Assembly (NCBI RefSeq): GCF_900162695.1
Contig: NZ_FUIH01000007.1
Location: 1,550,001-1,614,000, forward strand
Source: Virgibacillus siamensis
Lineage (GTDB): Bacteria > Bacillota > Bacilli > Bacillales > Amphibacillaceae
Reading direction: 5' to 3'
DNA: 64,000 nt
In this document: positions 1 through 8,021 of the stretch, piece after piece
Layout of the letters: every line of letters starts with the position of its first letter
How positions within the stretch are numbered: position 1 is the stretch's first letter
Notes under the pieces: model-generated
What the model was told of the DNA's origin: nothing
The model's database searches: none
What the model saw: only the letters and a program-made list of their open reading frames with translations
Translations under genes and position numbers: made by a program

Positions 1-47
1 AGTGCTAATTCTAATATTAAATTATCAAATCCATATTTTTTTGTCAA
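1..47 (-). promoter_or_regulatory. hrcA promoter with half of a CIRCE operator (cut by window edge)
   Basis: Read on the minus strand, TTGACA (47-42) is followed by an AT-rich stretch with GATAAT (26-21), then TTAGCACT at 8-1. TTAGCACTC is the left arm of CIRCE, the operator bound by the heat-shock repressor HrcA; the last base and the right arm lie outside the window. The promoter overlaps the end of hemW. In B. subtilis hrcA-grpE-dnaK-dnaJ follows hemW (hemN) directly, so this is very probably that operon's promoter. The hrcA gene itself is not visible. Confidence 0.75.
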
Positions 48-1201
48 CGCACAAGCTTCATATCCTCTTCATCAAGTAAAAATTCTGCAAATACATTGTT
101 GCCGAACAACAACCCTTCATCGGTGAGATGCACACTATCCTTTTCTTCCGTAAGCCACCCCTTCTGAATCAGGCGTGAAATAGCATCACCATACATTGTC
201 TTACAGGAAAATCCGAATTTTGCCCGGAAATGCGATTTGGACACTCCGCTCAGTTTACGCAATCCAAGAAACATTTCTTCCTCAACCATCTCTTTTAAAC
301 CAATCTCCTCAGTTGATAAAATCGGGTGACCATCTTCCAAAGCCTTCTTGGTATATGCCGGAAGCGGACGGATATTACCTGTCCTTCTGCCTGGCAAATA
401 TGCGTGTGCACCAGCACCAAAACCATAATAATGCTCATTGTTCCAATAGGTCAGATTATGCTGGCTTTCAAAACCAGCTTTGGCGAAATTACTAATTTCA
501 TACTGATTTATATCATTCTTCTTCATACTATTTTTCAGAATTTCATACATTTGGACTTCCGCTTCCTGTGGTGGACGATGTAATTTCCCTTTTTTATGTC
601 GCTGATAAAAAACGGTTTTCGGTTCTATTTGCAGTGCATATGTTGAATAATGCGGCAGGTCTAACGAGAGAGCTTCTTCCAGTGATCGTTGAAATTGCTC
701 CACTGTCTGATTCGGCAATGCATAAATCAGATCAATGCTGATATTTGAAAATCCGTTCTGGTGAAGCAGCTCCAATGTACGGTATACATCTTTGACTTTA
801 TGCAATCTGCCCAATTCCTGCAACATTTGATCATCGAACACCTGTACACCAAGCGAGATGCGATTAACACCATAATCTTGAAGCATCTTAACCTTTTCCT
901 CTTCAAAATCGCCCGGGTTTCCCTCTATGGTGTATTCAGAACAATTGGGAATATCAAATTTCCTGTCGATCAGTTCAAGCAGCGATTGTAACTGTCCCTT
1001 GTTAAGCGCTGTTGGAGTTCCGCCGCCAATAAAAATCGTTTTAACTTTATTTTTTGTCCCGTGAATATTGGTGTTAATCTCGTTCGACAATGCTTCTATA
1101 TATTCCGTGGCCAATTTTTCATTATAAAAAAACTTCGTAAAATCACAATAATGACAAATCTGCTGGCAGAATGGAATGTGTATATAAACCGATTGAATCA
1201 C
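44..1201 (-). CDS. hemW: Radical SAM protein HemW (heme chaperone)
   Basis: 385 residues. The N-terminus has the radical SAM cluster motif CX3CX2C (C12, C16, C19) in the context IHIPFCQQICHYCDF. Position 21 is Phe, where true coproporphyrinogen III dehydrogenase HemN has a fourth Cys; this marks HemW. The family binds a 4Fe-4S cluster, SAM and heme and is thought to deliver heme to membrane enzymes. A HemN C-terminal domain follows from about residue 300. The start is GTG at 1201, preceded by AGGAGAGG five bases upstream. It follows lepA with an 85 bp gap and precedes the hrcA promoter, as in B. subtilis (there named hemN). Confidence 0.93.
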   Translation of the reverse strand: MIQSVYIHIPFCQQICHYCDFTKFFYNEKLATEYIEALSNEINTNIHGTKNKVKTIFIGGGTPTALNKGQLQSLLELIDRKFDIPNCSEYTIEGNPGDFEEEKVKMLQDYGVNRISLGVQVFDDQMLQELGRLHKVKDVYRTLELLHQNGFSNISIDLIYALPNQTVEQFQRSLEEALSLDLPHYSTYALQIEPKTVFYQRHKKGKLHRPPQEAEVQMYEILKNSMKKNDINQYEISNFAKAGFESQHNLTYWNNEHYYGFGAGAHAYLPGRRTGNIRPLPAYTKKALEDGHPILSTEEIGLKEMVEEEMFLGLRKLSGVSKSHFRAKFGFSCKTMYGDAISRLIQKGWLTEEKDSVHLTDEGLLFGNNVFAEFLLDEEDMKLVR

Positions 1202-1222
1202 TGTATCCTCTCCTACATATAG

Positions 1223-1250
1223 TCAGCCACCGAAACAATCCGGTGGCTGA
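1223..1250 (-). terminator. Hairpin between lepA and hemW
   Basis: Perfect 10 bp stem TCAGCCACCG / CGGTGGCTGA with an 8-base loop. On the minus strand no U-run follows, so it may pause transcription or protect RNA ends rather than terminate; hemW's ribosome site begins about 12 bases beyond it. Confidence 0.4.
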
Positions 1251-1286
1251 ACAATGTTCAACATTCTTTCCGACATAACTTCTTTC

Positions 1287-3095
1287 TTAATCATTGTCCA
1301 TCTTCAAGACAGCCATAAATGCCTCCTGTGGAACTTCGACAGAACCGACCATCTTCATACGTTTTTTACCTTCTTTTTGCTTTTCGAGCAATTTTCGTTT
1401 ACGGGAAATATCCCCGCCGTAACATTTGGATAAAACATTTTTCCGCATTGCCTTAATTGTTGAACGGGCAACAATTTTATTACCGATAGCCGCTTGTACC
1501 GGTACTTCAAATTGCTGTCTTGGAATAAGATCCTTCAGTTTATCGACAATATGTTTTCCGCGCTCGTATGCGAAATCACGATGCACAATAAATGATAATG
1601 CATCAATTGTTTCCCCATTCAGCAAAATATCCATTTTCACGAGATTGGACGGACGATAGCCAATCAAATCATAATCAAATGATGCATATCCTTTTGTCTG
1701 CGATTTTAGCTGATCAAAAAAATCATAGACAATCTCGGATAGTGGAATATGGTAAACAACATTCACACGAATTTCGTCCAGGTATTCCATATCAACAAAT
1801 TGACCGCGTTTTTTCTGGGCAATTTCCATAACCGGCCCAACAAAATCATTCGGTACCATAATTGTTGCTTTTACAAAAGGTTCCCGAACCTCACTGATTA
1901 TTTGCGGATCCGGCATTACGGAAGGGTTATCAACCTCAATCATTTCATCATTGGTCTGCTCCACTTCGTAGATAACACTAGGAGCGGTTGTGATTAGTTC
2001 AATATTAAATTCCCGTTCAATGCGTTCCTGGATGATTTCCATATGTAACAGTCCAAGAAAACCACATCGGAATCCAAAACCAAGTGCCTGTGATGTCTCC
2101 GCCTCATATTGCAGGGAAGAGTCATTTAGTTCGAGACGTTCCAATGCTTCACGCAAATCATTGTATTTGTTTGAGTCAATTGGAAACATTCCACAAAAAA
2201 CCATCGGATTCAGTCGTCGATATCCGGGTAATGCTTCATCTGCAGGCTTATCAACCAATGTGATTGTATCACCGACACGGCTGTCACCAACATTTTTGAT
2301 GGATGCCGTCAAAAAACCAACGTCTCCTACCGTAAGTTCTTCTTTCGCAACAGGATTCGGTGTGAACACGCCTATCTCATTTACCTCGAACTCTTTACCG
2401 GTTGCCATCATTCTGATTTTATCTCCAACTTTTATCGAGCCTTCTTTAATACATACGTACGCAATTACACCCCGATACGGGTCATACAACGAATCGAATA
2501 TAAGTGCTTTTGATGGTGCATTTGCATTACCAGCTGGTGCAGGAATTGCATCAATAATACGCTCCAAAATCTCAGGAATGCCAATATTATCCTTTGCAGA
2601 TGCAAGAATCACATCATCTTTATCAATTCCTATAACATCTTCCAATTCCTTGGCTACATGGTCAGGATCGGCATTCGGCAAATCTATTTTATTGATGACA
2701 GGAATAATTTCCAAGTCATTATCCAAAGCAAGGTAAACGTTCGCAAGTGTCTGTGCTTCGATTCCCTGTGCGGCATCAACAACCAATATTGCGCCCTCGC
2801 AAGCTGCCAGACTTCTTGAAACTTCATATGTAAAATCAACATGCCCCGGGGTATCAATCAGATGGAAAGTATATTCTTCTCCGCCCTCACTATCATAATG
2901 AAGTTGTACAGCATTCAGTTTAATCGTGATGCCGCGTTCCCGTTCAAGATCCATTGCATCCAGAAACTGCTCTTTCATTTCACGTTGTGTTAATGCTTTT
3001 GTATTTTCCAGTATCCGGTCAGCCAATGTGGACTTCCCGTGGTCGATATGTGCTATAATCGAAAAATTCCGTACATAACTTTGATCTTTAACCAT
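1287..3095 (-). CDS. lepA: Elongation factor 4 (back-translocase LepA)
   Basis: 602 residues, the normal length of EF4. Translational GTPase motifs are clear: P-loop AHIDHGKST near residue 15, DTPGH near 80, NKIDLP near 135. They are followed by EF-G-like beta-barrel and alpha/beta domains and the LepA-specific C-terminal domain ending in a basic GKKRMKMVGSVEVP stretch. EF4 binds ribosomes and can move tRNAs backwards, and helps under salt or stress conditions. Start ATG at 3095 has AGGAG upstream with rather long spacing (about 12 bases). Two good sigma-A promoters lie upstream (3119-3187), so it can be transcribed apart from yqxA. Confidence 0.97.
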   Translation of the reverse strand: MVKDQSYVRNFSIIAHIDHGKSTLADRILENTKALTQREMKEQFLDAMDLERERGITIKLNAVQLHYDSEGGEEYTFHLIDTPGHVDFTYEVSRSLAACEGAILVVDAAQGIEAQTLANVYLALDNDLEIIPVINKIDLPNADPDHVAKELEDVIGIDKDDVILASAKDNIGIPEILERIIDAIPAPAGNANAPSKALIFDSLYDPYRGVIAYVCIKEGSIKVGDKIRMMATGKEFEVNEIGVFTPNPVAKEELTVGDVGFLTASIKNVGDSRVGDTITLVDKPADEALPGYRRLNPMVFCGMFPIDSNKYNDLREALERLELNDSSLQYEAETSQALGFGFRCGFLGLLHMEIIQERIEREFNIELITTAPSVIYEVEQTNDEMIEVDNPSVMPDPQIISEVREPFVKATIMVPNDFVGPVMEIAQKKRGQFVDMEYLDEIRVNVVYHIPLSEIVYDFFDQLKSQTKGYASFDYDLIGYRPSNLVKMDILLNGETIDALSFIVHRDFAYERGKHIVDKLKDLIPRQQFEVPVQAAIGNKIVARSTIKAMRKNVLSKCYGGDISRKRKLLEKQKEGKKRMKMVGSVEVPQEAFMAVLKMDND

Positions 3096-3118
3096 AAGTG
3101 ACGTTCACTCCTACATGT

Positions 3119-3187
3119 CTTATAAAAATAGTTGTTACAGACGTCAACACTAGGATTGATTATAGCAATTGCACCACACACATTCAA
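3119..3187 (-). promoter_or_regulatory. Tandem sigma-A promoters of lepA
   Basis: Minus strand. The distal promoter has TTGAAT (3187-3182), a 17 bp spacer and TATAAT (3164-3159). The proximal one has TTGACG (3147-3142), a 17 bp spacer and TATAAG (3124-3119). Both are near consensus and correctly spaced, and lie between yqxA and lepA. Confidence 0.7.
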
Positions 3188-3237
3188 GAATTAAAGCGGA
3201 AACGCCTCTTTATTATTTCGTGGATACCGACCGGGTT

Positions 3238-3543
3238 TTATTCGAAAAACACACGCACAAAGCTGTAAAGTAATTCCACAACCACATTATAAAAACCTTT
3301 CACACTGTTTTCCATAAAGCTTGCCGTTTTTTGAGCCAGTGTCTCAGGCGGTTCCGCTTTAATTACCTCTTTATCCGTTTCCCGCTTTTTCGGTACCGTT
3401 GTCACCTGAACATGTTCCACGCTTTCCTTCCTCACGCTGTCTTTCTCCTGTAAACCAGTCTCCTTCTGTCCCCGGTCCATCCCGAGTACCAAACCTGTCA
3501 GAAAGAAAACGACTAATAACAATAACACAAGCATTGAGCGCAT
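3238..3543 (-). CDS. yqxA: YqxA family protein (DUF3679), small membrane-anchored
   Basis: 101 residues from ATG at 3543; an earlier in-frame ATG at 3558 lies inside the ribosome site GGAGGTT and is unlikely to be used. Residues about 3-21 form one hydrophobic segment (MLVLLLLVVFFLTGLVLG), followed by a charged, Lys/Glu-rich stretch and an aromatic C-terminus (FYNVVVELLYSFVRVFF). Position between spoIIP and lepA matches yqxA of B. subtilis. Function is unknown; the spacing of 22 bp to spoIIP suggests co-transcription during sporulation. The family name rests on synteny and general appearance. Confidence 0.75.
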   Translation of the reverse strand: MRSMLVLLLLVVFFLTGLVLGMDRGQKETGLQEKDSVRKESVEHVQVTTVPKKRETDKEVIKAEPPETLAQKTASFMENSVKGFYNVVVELLYSFVRVFFE

Positions 3544-3565
3544 CACGACAACCTCCATTCATTCC

Positions 3566-4747
3566 TTATTTAGGCTTACTAACCTTTTCTGCATCCCAGT
3601 AATAATCACTGAAAATTTCCGACACCACATCTGCAGTACGATATAATTCTTCCAGCGTATTGCCGACCCCGCCAAATTCAATCAGAAGTGCATTTCCCGA
3701 CAGATCCTGGTTATATACGCCATTGCTTCCTTTGCCTTTCTTAACAACTACACCTCTGCATAACCCAGGATATTTTTTTTGGAAAAGATCATACAATTTA
3801 TTTGCTAATTTCAAGTTTTTACGATAATCTTCGTATTTTCCACCCACTACAAACATAATTCGTGCATAAGTTTTCCCTTTAATTTCAGTAGTAGTTTCTG
3901 CTCTTCCTTGAGCATCACGGTGAATGTCTATAAGATACTGAAGGTCATCATTTCCCGACATTGCAGTCTGCACAACATTTCTTGAAGCTTGATATGCTTG
4001 AGGATAATCCCAGCCTTTTTCGTTTAATATTCCCATAATGTTTTCATCAGCAACTTCAGTACCAATCCCATTCTGTTCCAGTTTTTTTGATAAATGGTCA
4101 CTGATTTTTGTTACATTCACCTTTTTGTGATGCGCTAGATCAGGATCATCGACTCCAGGCAAATGGGGTAAAAAAGATTCCGTATTATGAGTGTTATAAA
4201 TAAAAACAACATCTTTATTTCCAGTTGAGTGCTGATTATCATCTGTTGTATTCTTATTAGACTCTTCCATCTCACCGGACTCATCAACAACTGCTTTTCT
4301 GTCCTCCAGCACATCAGAAAGTGGCGGTGCTGATTCAATTGGCAAATTTGTATAGTTTGTCCCTTCGCCTGCCACTATAATTTCATATGCATAATTGGAC
4401 ATTCCGGGGATTTCTTTTCCCAGCAGGCTTCTGGGATCATTCGGTTTGATGCTGGTAGCCATCTGAAAAAAGGTATCTGATAAATCCGGTAATGCTTTAT
4501 CTTCCGGATACGCCTCCCTGAATGCCCTGTTTTCCATCCCTAGTAAATATAAGAATGAGGTACTTTCTATCTCACTCGTCCAATCTGAAATTGTTTCCGA
4601 TGATATACGATATGCTGGTGCCACTGTTGTCAGCAGACCGATGACAATAAATAACAACAGTACAGATATGATATACACACTGCTCTTGCGATATAAGTGT
4701 TTCAGAACTTTACGTTTTTCGAATTTATATTTATTCCCTGAATTCAT
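3566..4747 (-). CDS. spoIIP: Stage II sporulation protein P (SpoIIP)
   Basis: 393 residues from ATG at 4747 (AGGAGT six bases upstream; an earlier ATG at 4777 lacks such a site). A basic N-terminus leads to one membrane segment at about residues 23-42, placing the catalytic domain outside the mother-cell membrane. Family motifs of the amidase/endopeptidase domain are present: NTHNTESF, DIHRDAQ and LLIEFGGVGNT near the C-terminus. SpoIIP works with SpoIID and SpoIIM to degrade peptidoglycan during engulfment of the forespore. It lies downstream of gpr across a hairpin, matching the different sigma factors known for the two genes (sigma-E and sigma-F/G). Confidence 0.95.
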   Translation of the reverse strand: MNSGNKYKFEKRKVLKHLYRKSSVYIISVLLLFIVIGLLTTVAPAYRISSETISDWTSEIESTSFLYLLGMENRAFREAYPEDKALPDLSDTFFQMATSIKPNDPRSLLGKEIPGMSNYAYEIIVAGEGTNYTNLPIESAPPLSDVLEDRKAVVDESGEMEESNKNTTDDNQHSTGNKDVVFIYNTHNTESFLPHLPGVDDPDLAHHKKVNVTKISDHLSKKLEQNGIGTEVADENIMGILNEKGWDYPQAYQASRNVVQTAMSGNDDLQYLIDIHRDAQGRAETTTEIKGKTYARIMFVVGGKYEDYRKNLKLANKLYDLFQKKYPGLCRGVVVKKGKGSNGVYNQDLSGNALLIEFGGVGNTLEELYRTADVVSEIFSDYYWDAEKVSKPK

Positions 4748-4843
4748 GGTTCCACTCCTTCTGAAGAACTCTTTCATGTTTAAATCTATGAAAAATCTTC
4801 AGAAACTAGAACCATTATTAAGGATTAACAGAATTAATAGAGA

Positions 4844-4869
4844 ACGAGGCAGGAGAACTCCTACCTCGT
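4844..4869 (-). terminator. gpr terminator
   Basis: Twelve-base stem (ACGAGGCAGGAG with CTCCTACCTCGT, one C-A mismatch) and a two-base loop, overlapping the gpr stop codon. In the minus direction it is followed by the T-rich TCTCTATTAATTCTG, a weak U tract. Confidence 0.6.
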
Positions 4870-5949
4870 GTAAGATGCAAAATTTTCAACTGTAACTTTC
4901 TCGTGCATAGCGGCATTCAGACCAGTAGCAACCAGTGTTGCCATATCTTTCATAAAACCATCCACTTCCTTGGGTGTTACCATCAAATTATGGCCAATCG
5001 GTGTCAGTACTTCTTTGATCAATGATCGTTTATCCTCTTCCGTCAATCCACCAACAATTCCCATAAACGTTTTGCGTTGTGATTCATCCGGCAAATCCTC
5101 TTCTGTGAATTTTTTCTCTCCAAATGTCATACTCGCAGGTGACAGTGATTTGGACGGTTCATCTTTTTCACGCCATTCCCGACCAAAATGCTTTAGCATA
5201 TAGTCAATCGTATCACTTGTTATGGTCACGGCATCAACGACCGTGGGAACGCCGATGGAAAAAACCGGTATCCCGAGGGTTTCTTTGCTTAGCTCCTTAC
5301 GCTTGTTTCCAACCCCTGAACCCGGATGAATTCCAGAGTCTGCCAGTTGTATTGTTTCATTAACTCGTTCTATTGATCGGGAGGCAAGTGCATCAACGGC
5401 AATCACAAAGTCCGGATTCAGTTTTTCAACAATCCCAAAGATAATATCGCTCGTTTCCATGCCTGTTACTCCCATTACTCCCGGTGTTACTGCAGCTACA
5501 GAGCGATATCCTTCCGAAACAGATTCATGATCCATTTTAAATAAATGACTGGTAACCAGTACTTTTTCCACGGTCATTGGCCCTAATGCATCCGGCGTAA
5601 CATTCCAGTTTCCAAGACCTACAACAAGTCCGGTAGCCCCATCCGGAATATCCTGTTTTGCAATTAGGTTTTCCAGTTCTTTTGCCAGTACTTTAGCTGC
5701 GGATTCCTGCCGTTTCGTATCCTGCCGCTTAACACCATCTGCATAAATCGTAATGTATGTTCCCGGTTTTTTTCCGATGAGCTTTGATCCATTCTCATCC
5801 ACATCAACATTAGAAATACGTATATTTTCCTCTTCACGCTCATTTACCGTAACACCTTTAATTTCCTGCTCTTTCTTTTCCTTTTCAACATACATTTCCT
5901 TCGCTTCGACTGCCAGGTCGGTTCTTACCTGAAAATTTTCATGGGTCAT
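4861..5949 (-). CDS. gpr: Germination protease GPR
   Basis: 362 residues. GPR cleaves the small acid-soluble proteins that coat spore DNA once germination begins; it is made in the forespore as a zymogen and loses a short propeptide. The N-terminus (NFQVRTDLAVEAKEMY) matches the propeptide region of the family, and the core has the typical VGLGNWNVTPDALGP, FVIAVDALASRS and DSGIHPGSGVGNKR stretches with the conserved acidic residues of this atypical aspartic protease. ATG at 5949 has GGAGT seven bases upstream. A possible forespore-type promoter starts with GTATG at 6021-6017 (minus), but its -10 region is weak. It is transcribed away from rpsT, as in B. subtilis. Confidence 0.96.
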   Translation of the reverse strand: MTHENFQVRTDLAVEAKEMYVEKEKKEQEIKGVTVNEREEENIRISNVDVDENGSKLIGKKPGTYITIYADGVKRQDTKRQESAAKVLAKELENLIAKQDIPDGATGLVVGLGNWNVTPDALGPMTVEKVLVTSHLFKMDHESVSEGYRSVAAVTPGVMGVTGMETSDIIFGIVEKLNPDFVIAVDALASRSIERVNETIQLADSGIHPGSGVGNKRKELSKETLGIPVFSIGVPTVVDAVTITSDTIDYMLKHFGREWREKDEPSKSLSPASMTFGEKKFTEEDLPDESQRKTFMGIVGGLTEEDKRSLIKEVLTPIGHNLMVTPKEVDGFMKDMATLVATGLNAAMHEKVTVENFASYTR

Positions 5950-6042
5950 CGTTTATACTCCTTATCGCCAGGTTTTAATGCTTCTATAAAATAGACTTAA
6001 CCATTCTTCATAAAAACATACAGCAATGTCGGAATGTAGCTA

Positions 6043-6071
6043 TTGAAAAGGTTGTCTTCCTTTGGTAAAAT
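6043..6071 (+). promoter_or_regulatory. rpsT sigma-A promoter
   Basis: TTGAAA (6043-6048), 17 bp spacer, TAAAAT (6066-6071). The expected start near 6078 leaves a leader of about 43 bases before the rpsT start codon. Confidence 0.75.
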
Positions 6072-6120
6072 GTCATTTGTTCATGGTAAATGAAACGTTG
6101 TTGTTTTAGGAGGTGAAACA

Positions 6121-6387
6121 ATGGCAAATATTAAACAAGCAATCAAACGTGTGGATACAAACAGAACAAAGCACGAACAGAATCTGCAATTCAAATCCGA
6201 TATGCGAACACAAATTAAACGTGTTGAAAAATTAGTCGAGGCGAAAGATGCGGAGAATGCAAAACCTGCATTGAACCAGGCAGTTAAAAAAATTGATAAA
6301 GCTATTCAAAAAGGTGTTGTCCATAAAAATAATGGAAATCGCCAAAAAGCAAGGTTAACAAAAAAAGTAAATCAGCTAAGTGCTTAA
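6121..6387 (+). CDS. rpsT: 30S ribosomal protein S20
   Basis: 88 residues, the usual length. The sequence is Lys/Arg-rich and helical, beginning MANIKQAIKRVDTNRTKHEQN and ending RQKARLTKKVNQLSA, typical of S20, which binds 16S rRNA at the base of the 30S subunit. An excellent ribosome site (AGGAGGTG) precedes ATG at 6121. The gene is monocistronic: its own promoter lies upstream and a strong terminator just downstream. It stands alone on the plus strand between gpr and holA, the same arrangement as in B. subtilis. Confidence 0.98.
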   Translation: MANIKQAIKRVDTNRTKHEQNLQFKSDMRTQIKRVEKLVEAKDAENAKPALNQAVKKIDKAIQKGVVHKNNGNRQKARLTKKVNQLSA

Positions 6388-6399
6388 TAAAGCACTAGA

Positions 6400-6430
6400 A
6401 AAAACGATCCCCTTTCAAGGATCGTTTTTG
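6400..6430. terminator. Bidirectional terminator between rpsT and holA
   Basis: Stem AAAAACGATCC (6400-6410) / GGATCGTTTTT (6419-6429), 8-base loop, with T-runs on the plus strand and A-runs before it. It can serve both the plus-strand rpsT and the convergent minus-strand holA. Confidence 0.9.
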
Positions 6431-6446
6431 TTTTTATATCGGATTT

Positions 6447-7472
6447 TCATTTGGCAGGCTGAATCAAATCATACAGCAGCAATTCAAACGCAAGTTCTTT
6501 TTGCATTTTCCCCCGTTTAATAGAGGCATCTGCTTCTGTCAATTTGTTCATAATTTCCTCCAGCCGTTTGACCGAAAATTTACGTTCCCGGCTTATCGCT
6601 ATTTTTATAACATACGGATGGACAGATAACTGCTTCTGCATCTGGAATTGACTGTAGCCTTTCTGTTTCAGAAGTTTCACCCGTAATATGGTTCGGAACT
6701 GAAATGCCAGCAGCGCAATCATACCAATAGGTTCTTCATTCATTTTTTCAAGGTTTTTATAGATCGAAATTGCTTTATGTAAATTCGATTCAATGACAGC
6801 ATCAACTAATCGAAGCGCTGAATTATTAGTTGATTGCGCCATCAGATTTTCCACTGTTTCTGCCGTCACTTGTCCGCCTTCCCCAGCAAATAAAGCAAAC
6901 TTGGATAGCTCATTTTGCAGCATATGAAGATCACCCGACAATTCCGTTTCAAGTATTTCAAATGCATTTTTATCTATGGTTATATTCATATTCTTGGCAA
7001 GTTCGCTAATCCATTTCCCGGTTTCATATTCTTTGATTGGCATGCATTCAGCAACAGTACCATTTTTCTTAAATGCCTTACTGACTTTTTTTCGGGTGTC
7101 AATTTTTTCATACGGTGCGACAAAAACAATAACTGAAAACTCCGCCGGCTGGTTAAGGTATTGGTTCAGCCGTTCAAGATCATGGTCGAACGGAAGCTTG
7201 TCCGGCTTCGTTTTTAAAAAGGAAGGATTATTGGCGATGATCAGTTTTTTCTCGCCAAAAAAAGGAAATGTTTCAGCATCGGCAATTACTTCCTGTACTG
7301 GAATTTCTTCCAGATCATATACCGATAAATTCTCATCATCCCCATCTTCCAGAACAGCTTTCGTAACGGATTTGAGTATATTTTGAATGAAGTATGATTC
7401 TGTGCCGTATAATAAGTATACTGGTGCGATTTGCTGCTTTTTTGCCTGTTGCAAAACCTCCGTATATGACAT
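6447..7472 (-). CDS. holA: DNA polymerase III subunit delta
   Basis: 341 residues from ATG at 7472, which has GGAGTGA six bases upstream; an ATG nine bases earlier sits too close to that site. The protein has the HolA pattern: N-terminal APVYLLYGTESYFIQ, then a middle region with LQNELSKFALFAG and the C-terminal collar domain (ALLAFQFRTILRVKLLKQKG, LLLYDLI). Delta opens the sliding clamp as part of the clamp loader. In B. subtilis the homologue yqeN lies in the same place, between rpsT and comEC. Confidence 0.94.
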   Translation of the reverse strand: MSYTEVLQQAKKQQIAPVYLLYGTESYFIQNILKSVTKAVLEDGDDENLSVYDLEEIPVQEVIADAETFPFFGEKKLIIANNPSFLKTKPDKLPFDHDLERLNQYLNQPAEFSVIVFVAPYEKIDTRKKVSKAFKKNGTVAECMPIKEYETGKWISELAKNMNITIDKNAFEILETELSGDLHMLQNELSKFALFAGEGGQVTAETVENLMAQSTNNSALRLVDAVIESNLHKAISIYKNLEKMNEEPIGMIALLAFQFRTILRVKLLKQKGYSQFQMQKQLSVHPYVIKIAISRERKFSVKRLEEIMNKLTEADASIKRGKMQKELAFELLLYDLIQPAK

Positions 7473-7544
7473 GCGATTCACTCCAATTTACGATATAATC
7501 AATCGTAAAACGTTCAAAGCGGAATAGCAAGCATTTTCAAAAAA

Positions 7545-7609
7545 GGCTGGAGGAAAATTGTGAATCCCAATTTTCCTCCATGATCTATATCAACGCTTAA
7601 AATCCAGCC
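7545..7609. repeat. Nested inverted repeat between holA and yqzM
   Basis: The 306 bp gap 7473-7778 has no gene I can support. It holds a perfect 13 bp inverted repeat (TGGAGGAAAATTG at 7548-7560, CAATTTTCCTCCA at 7568-7580) and an alternative outer pair GGCTGGA (7545-7551) / TCCAGCC (7603-7609) that shares bases with it, so two folds compete. No U-run follows. A smaller hairpin GAGAATT/AATTCTC lies near 7700-7725. The rest is AT-rich and includes the likely yqzM promoter region. Confidence 0.6.
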
Positions 7610-7778
7610 CTAGGAACTGCATTTCAAACGATATTTGTTTATTTATAGGATGACCATTGCAGATAAAAGTATAGTTGTTAACTCTTTCTAAAAATGGGGA
7701 GAATTCTTTTCAGTTAATTCTCATGTGGATTTTTTTATGTATTTGTTTTATACTTGAGTTTGTATAGGAGGGGTATCG

Positions 7779-7913
7779 ATGAACGAATTTGAAAAAGACG
7801 TACAATCAAAAAATAATGATGTTGTAGATTCAATCAAGGGCTTTACGTTCTCATTTCTGTTCTTTGTCCTGATCTTTGCTATTGGTGTAACCATTAGTGT
7901 TGTTGCTTCCTAA
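7779..7913 (+). CDS. yqzM: YqzM family small membrane protein
   Basis: 44 residues (MNEFEKDVQSKNNDVVDSIK then a hydrophobic half). It closely resembles B. subtilis YqzM in length, in the MNEFEK-VQSK opening and in the membrane segment at about residues 22-42. It also has the same location, plus strand between holA and comEC. ATG at 7779 has AGGAGGGG upstream. Function is unknown. A terminator follows at 7960-7990. Confidence 0.88.
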   Translation: MNEFEKDVQSKNNDVVDSIKGFTFSFLFFVLIFAIGVTISVVAS

Positions 7914-7959
7914 AACTTTTGAAATTGGAACAATTTATAACGAAACAAGCATGAAGCAG

Positions 7960-7990
7960 AAAGAGACGGATTATATCCAGTCTCTTTTAT
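7960..7990. terminator. Terminator between yqzM and comEC
   Basis: Stem AAAGAGACGGA / TCC-A-GTCTCTTT with one bulged A, loop TTATA, followed by T-rich sequence on the plus strand and A-rich on the other side. It suits both the plus-strand yqzM and the minus-strand comEC. Confidence 0.8.
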
Positions 7991-8021
7991 TATGGAAAGA
8001 TTTCCATCCGTCTGTTTCAGC

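Noticed and set aside
1990..2736. 248-codon plus-strand frame opposite lepA
   Set aside because: It is fully antisense to the conserved lepA GTPase and is Ser-rich low-complexity, as expected of a shadow frame.
5950..6021. Sigma-G promoter of gpr
   Set aside because: The -35 GTATG fits, but the best -10 at 18 bp matches only four of seven bases; kept only as a remark.
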